DNA of 20,419 bases from contig JABGQJ010000048.1 of NCBI GenBank assembly GCA_018648945.1, forward strand, positions 1 to 20,419, written 5' to 3'. Positions 9,887 through 18,954 of the stretch are shown here, one piece after another. The notes under the pieces were generated by a model. It was not told the DNA's origin. It did not search any database and worked only from the letters and a program-made list of their open reading frames with translations. A program made the position numbers and the translations under genes. The stretch comes from Victivallales bacterium. Its GTDB lineage: Bacteria; Verrucomicrobiota; Lentisphaeria; Oligosphaerales; Lenti-02. Positions within the stretch are counted from its first letter, which is position 1; each line of letters opens with the position of its first letter.

Positions 9887-10732
9887 TCAGAGCTCGAGAT
9901 GCGGCGTCTCGACACCCCGGCGGCGCAACTGGGGCCGCACGAAGACCACCTTGTCCTTCCGCCGACCCACGCCATGGGCCTGGAGGGTGTGGTCCCGGCA
10001 AGCCGTCGCCAGATTCTGAATGAGATGCATCCGGTTGCTGGGAAGGCAATCGCGGGACTCCGGGACCGCCATCTGGCGGACGCTCAGATCCTGCTCGATC
10101 CAGAGCAGGCCCCACCCGTCCGCCAGTTCGTCTGGCTCCACCAGCCCGGCTGGGACAGCGAGATACAGGAGATCGGCCACCTGGGCCTGGCGGATGCGCT
10201 CGAACTTGGTCCCATGGTAGAGGCCATGCTCCAGCTTCTCGATGGCGCGGCGGAGGTGATGGTAGTGCCGGTTGGTGCTGTCCTCGTACCGCCATTCGGC
10301 GTACTCCTCGAAGAGCGCGTCATCATCCCGCAACCGGGGCTCCTCGTGACGAATCGTCTCCTGGACCTGGACGAGTTCCGCCTTGAGCGCCTTCAGCTTT
10401 GGCAGGATCTCGGCGGAGCGGATGCAATCCGGCCAGCATTCGTCGCGCTCCAGGTGGCACTGCGCCAGCATGGTCCGAGTCGGCTGCATGATCCGCGCCG
10501 GTCCCTCCTTGTGGGGGTTCTGCACCGGGGCACTCCAGAACGCCGCCACATCCGCGCGCAACCGCGAAACGCGGGTAACCACATCGCAGGCCAAGCCGGT
10601 GGGGCGGTCGGTCTCCGCCAGCCAGTGCAGGACCGCGCGCTGCAGCGCCTGGCGACCGCCCAGTCGCCTCGGGGCGCCAGCCTCAGCTTTTGGGGGAACG
10701 AAATCAAGATCGAAGAACAACTGTTCCGGCAT
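9887..10732 (-). CDS. Unknown protein, PD-(D/E)XK/MmcB-like fold with altered catalytic residues
   Basis: I do not recognise a named gene. The 281-aa product starts MPEQLFFDLDF, which resembles a beta-clamp-binding peptide. Residues 54-66 (RVSRLRADVAAFW) and 90-103 (AQCHLERDECWPDC) resemble the nuclease core R-x-D ... ExK-xxR-x-D of MmcB-like proteins, with D61 as the first acid. The place of the E-x-K triad is occupied by Q91-C92-H93, so classic catalysis is doubtful. A helical insert (about 105-180) is followed by TKFERIRQAQVADLLYLAVP and GLVEPDELADGWGLLWI (197-213), which fits a helix-strand close of such folds. A basic tail follows (256-273). The ATG has AGGAG about 7 nt upstream. It is coupled to nudC by a 5-bp gap and divergent from cysS. 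The fold call is a pattern judgement. Confidence 0.6.
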   Translation of the reverse strand: MPEQLFFDLDFVPPKAEAGAPRRLGGRQALQRAVLHWLAETDRPTGLACDVVTRVSRLRADVAAFWSAPVQNPHKEGPARIMQPTRTMLAQCHLERDECWPDCIRSAEILPKLKALKAELVQVQETIRHEEPRLRDDDALFEEYAEWRYEDSTNRHYHHLRRAIEKLEHGLYHGTKFERIRQAQVADLLYLAVPAGLVEPDELADGWGLLWIEQDLSVRQMAVPESRDCLPSNRMHLIQNLATACRDHTLQAHGVGRRKDKVVFVRPQLRRRGVETPHLEL

Positions 10733-10790
10733 GTCCGGCTCCTGGTGCGTACCGCCCGACTCATGGGACGCGGCAAAGGGGAATCGCTCA

Positions 10791-10810
10791 AATATACGAG
10801 TATACTACCC
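10791..10810. promoter_or_regulatory. Shared divergent promoter core for cysS and the nuclease-like gene
   Basis: An AT-rich patch stands out from the GC-rich surroundings. AGTATACT (10799-10806) is a perfect palindrome, so the -10-like hexamer TATACT (5/6 to consensus) reads on both strands. TATAC-GA-GTATA (10793-10804) is an overlapping inverted repeat. No good -35 hexamer was seen at standard spacing on the plus strand. Confidence 0.45.
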
Positions 10811-10852
10811 AGAGACAACTCCCCATGGCAACCAGTAAGGGAACCCGTACCC

Positions 10853-12259
10853 ATGGCTCTGCGTTTCTACAACTCACTTGGCCGTAAACAGCAGGAATTC
10901 ACCCCCCTGGAAGAGGGGAAAGTTGGCCTGTACACCTGCGGTCCCACGGTCTACAACTACGCCCACATCGGCAACTTCCGGGCCTACATGTTCGAGGATC
11001 TTCTCCGCCGGACCCTGGAGCTGTGCGGCTACCAGGTCAACCATGTGATGAACCTCACCGACGTGGACGACAAGACAATCCGCGACTCCCGGGCCGCGGA
11101 GATGTCCCTGGACGCCTTCACCAAGCAGTACAAGGAGGCGTTCTTCAAGGACATCGAGGTCCTGCGCATCCGCCGCGCCCACACCTACCCGGCCGCCACC
11201 GAGCACATCGGCGAGATGATCAAGCTCGTGCGCAAGCTCTTCGACGCGGGCGTCGCCTATCAGGCCGATGATGGGAGCGTCTACTTCTCCATCGCCAAGT
11301 GGCCCGCCTATGGGCAACTCCAGAAGATCGACCGCGATCAGCTGCGGCCCGGTGCCCGGGTCAGCCACGACGAATACGCCAAGGAATCGGTGGCCGACTT
11401 CGCGCTCTGGAAGGCGTGGACCGAGGCCGATGGCGACGTGGGCTGGGGCAGCCCCTGGGGCAAGGGACGTCCCGGCTGGCACATCGAGTGCTCGGCGATG
11501 AGCGAGAAGTACCTCGGCCCCCATTTCGACATCCACTGCGGGGGAGTCGACAATATGTTCCCCCACCACGAAGACGAGATCGCACAGAGCGAAGCGGCCA
11601 ACGGCTGCCGCTTCGTGAACTACTGGCTGCACAACGCCCATCTGATCGTGAATGGCGAGAAGATGGCCAAGAGTCTGGGCAACTTCTACACGCTTGGCCA
11701 GCTCGCGGAAAAGGGTTACTCCGGCCGCGAGATCCGCTGGGTTCTGCTTGGCACCCACTACCGGCAGAAGCTGGATTTCTCGTTCCACGCCCTGGAGGCC
11801 GCTCGCGCCTCGCTGCAGCGCCTGGATGCCTTCAAGCAGCGCCTGGCCGAAGCCGCCGAGGCCCCGGACGCGGGAATCGAGACTGCCACGGACCGCACGG
11901 CCAAGGGTATCGCCGACTTCCAGGCCAGCCTGGAGGACGACCTGAACATCTCCGCCGCCCTGGCTGCCCTCTTTGATCTGGTCCGCGACGGCAATCGCCT
12001 CTTGGACAAAGACACCATCGGCGGCGCGGGGGCCACGGCCTTTGTCGCCTCCCTGGAGGTGTTCGACAGCGTGCTGGACGTGCTCACCCCCGACGAAGCG
12101 GAGGGCGTGCCCCCCGAAATCCAGGCCCTCGCCGAGGAACGGCAAGCCGCCCGCAAGGCCAAGGATTTCGCGCGCAGCGATGGGATCCGCGACCAACTGG
12201 CTGCGGACGGCTGGGTCATCGAGGACACGCCCAAAGGCCCACGCGTGAAGCGCGCCTAG
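10853..12259 (+). CDS. cysS: Cysteinyl-tRNA synthetase
   Basis: The class I synthetase charges tRNA-Cys with cysteine. The 468-aa product has the usual length. C29 in YTCGPTVY starts the zinc site, completed by the Cys in HIECSAMS and the His pair in MFPHHEDE. The HIGH motif is AHIGN (37-41) and the KMSKS loop is KMAKS (270-274). The C-terminal helical anticodon region ends with [21 protein letters not shown], as usual for CysS. The ATG at 10853 has AAGGGA about 10-11 nt upstream; an ATG at 10825 is out of frame, and the longer upstream open frame overlaps the divergent gene. It is followed after 9 bp by the acyltransferase gene, so the two form an operon. Confidence 0.97.
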   Translation: MALRFYNSLGRKQQEFTPLEEGKVGLYTCGPTVYNYAHIGNFRAYMFEDLLRRTLELCGYQVNHVMNLTDVDDKTIRDSRAAEMSLDAFTKQYKEAFFKDIEVLRIRRAHTYPAATEHIGEMIKLVRKLFDAGVAYQADDGSVYFSIAKWPAYGQLQKIDRDQLRPGARVSHDEYAKESVADFALWKAWTEADGDVGWGSPWGKGRPGWHIECSAMSEKYLGPHFDIHCGGVDNMFPHHEDEIAQSEAANGCRFVNYWLHNAHLIVNGEKMAKSLGNFYTLGQLAEKGYSGREIRWVLLGTHYRQKLDFSFHALEAARASLQRLDAFKQRLAEAAEAPDAGIETATDRTAKGIADFQASLEDDLNISAALAALFDLVRDGNRLLDKDTIGGAGATAFVASLEVFDSVLDVLTPDEAEGVPPEIQALAEERQAARKAKDFARSDGIRDQLAADGWVIEDTPKGPRVKRA

Positions 12260-12268
12260 GACATCCGT

Positions 12269-12946
12269 GTGACCAGCCCCCCAAAGCAACGCAGTGCCTT
12301 CAGCCTTAAGACCAAACGGACCATGCCGACGTGGTTGGCCGCGCCCGTGGCGCGTCTGGTCAACCTCTGGGGGATGAGCTGCCGGGTCAAGGTCGTGGAC
12401 CCCCACGGCGGCTTCGGGCCCAGCCGATTCCCGGTCATCTACGCGATCTGGCACAACCGGATTCTCCTCCTGCCCAGCCTGATGGGACGGGACGCGCGGC
12501 ACCGAATCGCGGCCCTCATCAGCGCCTCGCGGGACGGCAACTACGGGGCCGCGCTGTTCCGCCATGTGGGCCTCAAACCCGTACGTGGCTCTTCCAGTCA
12601 GGGCGGCGTGCGCGCCCTCCGCATCCTGCTCCGCGAACTGGATGATGGCAACGCCACGGCAGTGACTCTGGACGGTCCGCGCGGCCCACGCTACGAGGTC
12701 CAGCCCGGCGTCGTCCTGCTCGCCCGCAAGAGCGGGGTGCCCATCGTCCCCGTCTCCCTCAACGCCCCGTGCCGCTGGCAACTGCGGAGCTGGGACCAGA
12801 CCCAGATCCCGAAGCCCTTCTCCCGCGTGGAACTGCGGGTCGGCGATCCCGTTCACTTCCCCGCCGACGAGAAGGTCGATCTGGCGGCGGCCAAGCGGCG
12901 ACTGCGCCAAGCCATGCTGGAGGTCACCCGCGACCGACGCGCGTGA
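12269..12946 (+). CDS. DUF374-type lysophospholipid acyltransferase family protein
   Basis: The 225-aa product matches the DUF374 / LPLAT family. Motifs seen are AIWHNR (59-64, with H62 as candidate base), SASRDG (85-90), RGSSSQGGVRAL (106-117) and TLDGPRGP (133-140). Relatives transfer acyl chains to lipid A precursors or glycerolipids at the inner face of the cytoplasmic membrane; the exact acceptor is unknown. The N-terminus is basic with a hydrophobic stretch that may be a membrane anchor. The start is GTG at 12269, supported by AGGA overlapping the cysS stop, 7 nt away. Placement directly after cysS suggests cotranscription. It would fit a diderm envelope, but that is inference. Confidence 0.87.
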   Translation: MTSPPKQRSAFSLKTKRTMPTWLAAPVARLVNLWGMSCRVKVVDPHGGFGPSRFPVIYAIWHNRILLLPSLMGRDARHRIAALISASRDGNYGAALFRHVGLKPVRGSSSQGGVRALRILLRELDDGNATAVTLDGPRGPRYEVQPGVVLLARKSGVPIVPVSLNAPCRWQLRSWDQTQIPKPFSRVELRVGDPVHFPADEKVDLAAAKRRLRQAMLEVTRDRRA

Positions 12947-12976
12947 GCCACGGCGAGGTGTGCCATTCTGTCCCAC

Positions 12977-13016
12977 TGTGACAGCGCGACCCGCCCATCC
13001 CGGGCACCGTGTCACA
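12977..13016 (+). terminator. Inverted repeat after the cysS operon
   Basis: TGTGACA (12977-12983) and TGTCACA (13010-13016) are perfect reverse complements, enclosing GCCC (12993-12996) and GGGC (13002-13005). This could end the cysS-acyltransferase transcript, but there is no T-run after the stem, so it may instead be an operator or a rho-assisted terminator. Confidence 0.4.
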
Positions 13017-13092
13017 CCAAGCGGTATCTTCGGGCGCAGCCGATTCGCACAAGTCCCTGCCGCCCGGCTAGAAGAAGCCAAAGGCAAACTAT

Positions 13093-13107
13093 TGGCACAC
13101 GGCATGC
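13093..13107 (+). promoter_or_regulatory. Sigma-54-like -24/-12 element upstream of dnaK
   Basis: TGGCAC (13093-13098) and TGC (13105-13107) place GG and GC exactly 10 nt apart, as sigma-54 promoters require. The match to TGGCACG-N4-TTGC is broken only at the G after the first block and the first T of the second. No activator site or sigma-54 activator gene was identified in the window, so a chance match is possible. Confidence 0.4.
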
Positions 13108-13135
13108 TTGACCTAGCCGACGAGTGACACCAAAT
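13107..13135 (+). promoter_or_regulatory. Sigma-32-like heat-shock promoter candidate for dnaK
   Basis: CTTGAC (13107-13112) and CACCAAAT (13128-13135) are 15 nt apart and resemble the heat-shock pattern CTTGAA / CCCCATNT, with two changes in the -10 block. It overlaps the end of the sigma-54-like element. It is the more conventional choice for a chaperone gene. Confidence 0.4.
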
Positions 13136-13138
13136 CCC

Positions 13139-13155
13139 TTCGCCCGCCGGGCGAA
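13139..13155. promoter_or_regulatory. Perfect 8-1-8 palindrome before dnaK
   Basis: TTCGCCCG (13139-13146) and CGGGCGAA (13148-13155) are exact reverse complements around one base. The site lies 23 bp before the dnaK start and close to the expected heat-shock start point, so it could be a repressor operator or a leader hairpin. It is not the CIRCE sequence bound by HrcA. Confidence 0.5.
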
Positions 13156-13178
13156 TCGCCACATATGGAGCTATTGAC

Positions 13179-15083
13179 ATGGGTAAAATTCTCGGTATCG
13201 ATCTTGGCACGACCAACTCCTGCATGGCCGTGATGGAAGGCGGCGAGCCAACGGTGATCCCAAACGCCGAAGGCAGTCGCACGACCCCCTCAGTCGTGGC
13301 CTTCACGAAGGACGACGAACGGCTCGTCGGCACCACCGCCAAGCGCCAAGCAGTGACCAACCCCAGGCATACCGTCTTCTCGATCAAACGCTTCATGGGG
13401 CGCAAGTTCAAGGAAGTGGCCCACGAGACCCACCTCGTCCCCTATGAGGTGGTTGAGGCCAAGAACGGTGACGCCCACGTCAAGATCGACGACAAGACCT
13501 ACTCGCCGCCCGAGATCTCGGCCATGATCCTGCAGAAGCTGAAGGCCGATGCGGAAGCCTATCTTGGCGAGGCCATCACCGAAGCGATCGTCACGGTTCC
13601 CGCCTACTTCAACGACAGCCAGCGCCAAGCCACCAAGGACGCGGGGCGGATCGCGGGCCTGGAAGTCAAGCGCATCATCAACGAGCCCACCGCCGCCTCC
13701 CTCGCCTACGGCCTCGACAAGAAGAGCGACGAGAAGATCGCCGTCTACGATCTCGGTGGCGGCACCTTCGACATCTCGATCCTCGAGATTGGCGATGGCG
13801 TGTTCGAGGTGAAGGCCACCAACGGCGACACCCACCTTGGCGGGGACGACTTCGACGAGGCCATCATCGGCTGGCTCGCGGACGACTTCAAACGCGACCA
13901 CGGAGTCGATCTACGGGCGGACGTCATGGCCCTGCAGCGCCTCAAGGAAGCTGCGGAGAAGGCCAAGTGCGAGCTGTCCACCAGCATGACCACCGAGATC
14001 AACCTCCCCTTCATCACCGCCGATGCCAGCGGCCCGAAGCATCTCACCGCCAGCCTGAACCGGGCCAAGTACGAACAGCTGGTGGAGAGTCTCTCCCAAC
14101 GGTCCGCCGGGCCCTGCCGGGACTGCCTGCGCGACTCCGGCCTGAGCAGCAGCGAAGTGGACGAGGTCATCCTCGTCGGCGGCATGACCCGCATGCCCCG
14201 CATCCAGGCCCTGGCCGAGGAGGTCTTCCGCAAGCCGCCCCACAAGGGCGTCAACCCAGACGAAGTCGTCGCCGTCGGTGCCGCCATCCAGGGCGGCGTC
14301 CTCAAGGGCGATGTGGACGATGTGCTGCTCCTCGACGTGACGCCCCTTTCCCTCGGCATCGAGACCCTCGGCGGCGTCTTCACCCGCCTGATCGAGCGCA
14401 ACACCACCATCCCCACCCGCAAAAGCGAGATCTTCTCCACGGCCAGCGACAGCCAACCGTCGGTGGAGATTCACGTGCTTCAGGGCGAGCGCGAGATGGC
14501 GTCCGGCAACAAGAGCATCGAGCATTTCCGCCTGGACGAGATCCCGCCCGCCCCGCGCGGCATGCCTCAGATCGAGGTCACCTTCGACATCGATGCCAAT
14601 GGCATTCTCAACGTCTCCGCCAAGGATCTCGGCACCGGCAAGGAGCAGAAGATCACGGTGACCGCCAGCAGCGGCCTCAGCGACGACGAGATCAACCAGA
14701 TGGTGAACGACGCCGAGAGCCACGCCGAAGAAGACAAGCAGAAGAAGGAGGAGGTCGAGATCCACAACCGGGCCGACTCCATGGTCTACCAGACCGAGAA
14801 GCAGCTCAAGGACAACGGCGAGAAGATCCCCGACGAGGTCAAGAAGCCCGTCGAGGAAGGGATCGAGGAACTGAAGAAGGCCCTCGAAGCCAATGATACC
14901 GCCCGCATGGACGAGATCATGAAGCAGCTCGAAGAGAAGATGCACAAGTTCGCCGAAGAGCTGTACAAGAACGCCCAGTCCGAGCAGCCCCCGCAAGGTG
15001 CCGAAGGCGGGCCCGACTCCGAACCGGCCGAAGCCCCCAAGGACGATGACGACGTGATCGATGCCGAGATCGTCGACGAATAG
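13179..15083 (+). CDS. dnaK: Chaperone protein DnaK (Hsp70)
   Basis: DnaK binds exposed hydrophobic peptides in an ATP-driven cycle with DnaJ and GrpE. The 634-aa product is full length. The ATPase domain has [10 protein letters not shown] (6-15), [38 protein letters not shown] and VGGMTRMP. The substrate domain has [11 protein letters not shown] and [10 protein letters not shown]. The acidic C-terminal tail ends [13 protein letters not shown], as in many bacterial DnaKs. The ATG at 13179 has GGAG 8 nt upstream. The gene leads a same-strand block with groES 140 bp downstream. No grpE, dnaJ or hrcA is in the window, which departs from the common grpE-dnaK-dnaJ order. Confidence 0.98.
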   Translation: MGKILGIDLGTTNSCMAVMEGGEPTVIPNAEGSRTTPSVVAFTKDDERLVGTTAKRQAVTNPRHTVFSIKRFMGRKFKEVAHETHLVPYEVVEAKNGDAHVKIDDKTYSPPEISAMILQKLKADAEAYLGEAITEAIVTVPAYFNDSQRQATKDAGRIAGLEVKRIINEPTAASLAYGLDKKSDEKIAVYDLGGGTFDISILEIGDGVFEVKATNGDTHLGGDDFDEAIIGWLADDFKRDHGVDLRADVMALQRLKEAAEKAKCELSTSMTTEINLPFITADASGPKHLTASLNRAKYEQLVESLSQRSAGPCRDCLRDSGLSSSEVDEVILVGGMTRMPRIQALAEEVFRKPPHKGVNPDEVVAVGAAIQGGVLKGDVDDVLLLDVTPLSLGIETLGGVFTRLIERNTTIPTRKSEIFSTASDSQPSVEIHVLQGEREMASGNKSIEHFRLDEIPPAPRGMPQIEVTFDIDANGILNVSAKDLGTGKEQKITVTASSGLSDDEINQMVNDAESHAEEDKQKKEEVEIHNRADSMVYQTEKQLKDNGEKIPDEVKKPVEEGIEELKKALEANDTARMDEIMKQLEEKMHKFAEELYKNAQSEQPPQGAEGGPDSEPAEAPKDDDDVIDAEIVDE

Positions 15084-15223
15084 TTTCCCAAGTGTGTTTC
15101 GTGTAGTCGCGGGGACCAGAACGAGGTTCCTTTGCCGACCCAAGACGGCGCCGAGCGGTGCCTGATGGCCCCCGCAAAAACCCCAGACAGGCAAGATCAA
15201 CTAGACAAAAGGAGAGACTCTTA

Positions 15224-15517
15224 ATGGACATCAACATCAAGCCTCTCGGAGACCGCGTCCTGGTCCAAGCCATCGAAGAGCAGGAAGCGATGAAGGACGG
15301 GATTTACATCCCCGACAGCGCCAAGGAAAAGCCCCAGGAAGCCAAGGTCATCGCCCTCGGCACCGGCAAAACCGATGACGACGGCAAGAAGGTCGCTTTC
15401 GAAGTGGCCGTCGGCGACGTTGTCCTCATGAGCAAGTACGGCGGCACCGAAGTCAAGGTTGAGGATCAGGAGTACAAGATCCTGAACCAGAGCGACATCC
15501 TCGCCATCGTCGGCTAG
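15224..15517 (+). CDS. groES: Co-chaperonin GroES
   Basis: GroES is the heptameric lid of GroEL. The 97-aa product has the usual N-terminus [10 protein letters not shown] and a mobile loop at about 17-34 with GIYIP (26-30) then DSAKEKP; many family members have GIVLP in this contact tripeptide region. The ATG at 15224 is chosen because AGGAGA lies 8 nt upstream and the product then begins like other GroES proteins. The 140-bp gap after dnaK contains an imperfect GC hairpin at about 15148-15163 (GGCGCC / GGTGCC), without a T-run, and no clear promoter or CIRCE site. GroEL follows after 56 bp. Confidence 0.97.
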   Translation: MDINIKPLGDRVLVQAIEEQEAMKDGIYIPDSAKEKPQEAKVIALGTGKTDDDGKKVAFEVAVGDVVLMSKYGGTEVKVEDQEYKILNQSDILAIVG

Positions 15518-15573
15518 AGACACTGGCCCCATCCCCAATCGACCCCAGTTGTAGAGAATACTAGGAGCTATCC

Positions 15574-17235
<1,662 letters not shown>

Positions 17236-17238
17236 TCT

Positions 17239-17340
17239 CCCCGACCCTCGCGTGACGGCACCCGCCGTCACGTCTCGGGGGATCTTCCCCCGCTTCCCCA
17301 AGCGCCCCCGTCTCGATCACCGAGGCGGGGGCGCTTCTCT
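17239..17340 (+). terminator. Double-hairpin terminator after groEL
   Basis: The first hairpin has a perfect 9-bp stem (17251-17259 with 17264-17272, loop ACCC), flanked by CCCCGA (17239-17244) and TCGGGG (17275-17280). The second has an 11-bp perfect stem (17300-17310 with 17326-17336), extended by a G-U pair and CTCG/CGAG (17312-17315, 17321-17324) around loop ATCAC, followed by CTCTTT. The second is a good intrinsic terminator. Confidence 0.85.
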
Positions 17341-17393
17341 TTGGACCGGCAATCTCCGCCAACCCAATGCCGGCGACTCGTGCCGCCGCGTGG

Positions 17394-18308
17394 CTACTTC
17401 CCTGCTGCCGGCGGCTCGTTGAGCTTCCAGCGCTTGCCCTCGATCATGGGGGTGTGGAACTTGGCTTCGAGGCGGCCAGCCTTCTCGAGGTGGTCCAGGC
17501 AGGCGCGGACACAGCCTCGACCAACGCAGATGGCGAGATGACGGAAGCGGTGCTTGCTGAACTCGTTGTAGCTGGGCTTCTCGCCGGGCTTCTCGCTGCC
17601 GTTCCAGAAGGGGGAGTAGCGCGGATCGTCGCCCCGGTGGACGGTGCCGCAGGCCTTGCAGTCGAGCGGCGCGTGGCCGAAGGTGCGACCCTCGATCTCG
17701 AAGGTCTCGGTGCGTTCGGTGCCGATGGCATTGGCCTCGCACTCGCGAGCGCAGGCACCGCAGCCATCGCAGACATGCTCCTGAAGGAGGGGCGTGGGCT
17801 CCAGGACCGCGTCGGTGAACACGGCGAAGACCCGTTGGCGGGGGCCGAACTGGGGGGTGAGGAAGACCTTCGACATGCCCAGTTCGCCCAGACCGGCGGC
17901 ACAGCCGATCACCCGTAGCGAGACCATGCCGTCCGGCCCCCAGGGCTGATCCTCGCGGATCTGGCGGCCGCTACGGGGATGGAAGGGATTGTGCACCGGC
18001 ACGCTGGTGTGGCCGTGCTGCTCCAGAAGCATCACGATGTCGCGCAGGATCTTGGGGGCCTGGACCTCGTTCAGATACCAATAGGAGTCGCAGTTGTACG
18101 ACTGCCAGTAGCACCCTTCCTCGACCGCCTTCAGCGCGCCGCGCGGTTGGGGCAGCGCGATGGCGATGGCCGTCCGGGTCGGCGGGAAGATGGTGTGGGG
18201 ATGGTACTGGGGCGGAGCGTTCTCGAATCGCTCGATGGGGGCGAAGCCCACGAGTGGGGCGCCCTGAGCGTTGGCGAGTTCGGTGACGGCACGTTCCAGA
18301 TCCTGCAT
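17394..18308 (-). CDS. 4Fe-4S binding protein related to epoxyqueuosine reductase (QueG-like)
   Basis: The 304-aa product resembles the COG1600/QueG group in its central part (GCAAGLGELGMSKVFLTPQFG, then a strand ending in FTDAVLEP). C180, C183, C186 and C190 in CDGCGACAREC form a classic 4Fe-4S motif. C217 and C220, then C261, C266 and C270, may hold a second cluster. The spacing of the later Cys residues is not that of standard QueG, so I do not assign tRNA modification; it may be a redox protein of another pathway. The ATG at 18308 has AGGAG 7 nt upstream. It follows the DUF3795 gene by 15 bp and is probably cotranscribed with it. No signal peptide, so cytoplasmic. Confidence 0.8.
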   Translation of the reverse strand: MQDLERAVTELANAQGAPLVGFAPIERFENAPPQYHPHTIFPPTRTAIAIALPQPRGALKAVEEGCYWQSYNCDSYWYLNEVQAPKILRDIVMLLEQHGHTSVPVHNPFHPRSGRQIREDQPWGPDGMVSLRVIGCAAGLGELGMSKVFLTPQFGPRQRVFAVFTDAVLEPTPLLQEHVCDGCGACARECEANAIGTERTETFEIEGRTFGHAPLDCKACGTVHRGDDPRYSPFWNGSEKPGEKPSYNEFSKHRFRHLAICVGRGCVRACLDHLEKAGRLEAKFHTPMIEGKRWKLNEPPAAGK

Positions 18309-18323
18309 CGCGGAACTCCTGTG

Positions 18324-18875
18324 CTACTTGTCGCGCTTGGCGCGGTAGGCTGTGGCCTCTTCCTTGCAGGAGAGGACATCGGCCCCGCACTTCGGGCACT
18401 TCTCGTCGTTCCAGGAGAACGTGGCCTTGCACTTGGGGCAGGCCCAGCGCTCTTTCTGGTCCTTCAGCCACTGCTTGTGGCCCTTCGCTTGGATGGTCTT
18501 GCAGTTCTTCTCGGCCAGGATCCGGTAGTCTTTGCCGTTGTTCTGGAACTTGGTCAGCTTCTCGCAGGGGAACATGTCGCACTCGCCACAGGAGTCCACG
18601 TCCATCTCCTTGGCGCACGTCTTGATGTCGCATTTGGCGCACCAGCCGGCGGTCTTGTCGCTCTTGCAGCCCAGACATTTCACCTTGGCCGGATCGGTTG
18701 CCTTGCTGGAGGTCTGCAGGTTCTTGCAGCCGCCGCAGTAGAGCCCGCAATAGCTGTCCGGCTTGGCCTTTGTCTTCTCCGCCGCCGACAGTGGGCAAAC
18801 GGCCCCGAGAGCCAATGCTCCACAGGTGACCTTGGCCGATGTACCGAGGAACTCACGACGATCTTGGCGCCTCAT
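18324..18875 (-). CDS. Tat-signal DUF3795-like Cys-rich protein with C-terminal zinc ribbon
   Basis: From the ATG at 18875 (GGGAG 7 nt upstream) the product has 183 aa with 19 cysteines. A twin-arginine motif DRREFLG (5-11) is followed by a hydrophobic stretch to about residue 30, so export in a folded, perhaps metal-loaded form is likely. C43 to C104 holds the DUF3795 pattern (YCGLYCGGC, CLGC, WCAKC, CGECDMFPC). A second module, CPKC (146-149) and CPKCG (160-164), is a zinc ribbon not usual for the family. DUF3795 proteins have no settled function. The gene sits 15 bp before the 4Fe-4S gene and 79 bp after the glycosidase gene. A longer start at 18947 is possible but has no better support. 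Confidence 0.82.
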   Translation of the reverse strand: MRRQDRREFLGTSAKVTCGALALGAVCPLSAAEKTKAKPDSYCGLYCGGCKNLQTSSKATDPAKVKCLGCKSDKTAGWCAKCDIKTCAKEMDVDSCGECDMFPCEKLTKFQNNGKDYRILAEKNCKTIQAKGHKQWLKDQKERWACPKCKATFSWNDEKCPKCGADVLSCKEEATAYRAKRDK

Positions 18876-18954
18876 GACAGTCTCCCTGGACGGTTGGTTT
18901 GTGCAGTCGCAACCCAAGACCATATGCCCGCCTGGGCACCGGTTCAATCACGAC

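Noticed and set aside
9692..10852. 387-codon N-terminal extension of CysS
   Set aside because: It overlaps two minus-strand genes, and the product from 10853 already has full CysS length and a normal N-terminus.
10874..13411. 845-codon minus-strand open frame opposite cysS and the acyltransferase
   Set aside because: It runs across two well-supported genes and the dnaK start region, with no family motif.
15272..15316. GIYIP in the GroES mobile loop as a marked oddity
   Set aside because: The hydrophobic contact positions are kept and similar variants are plausible in the family, so it is noted only in the gene entry.
12947..15573. CIRCE operator (HrcA site) near dnaK or groES
   Set aside because: No TTAGCACTC-N9-GAGTGCTAA-like sequence was found in either upstream region.
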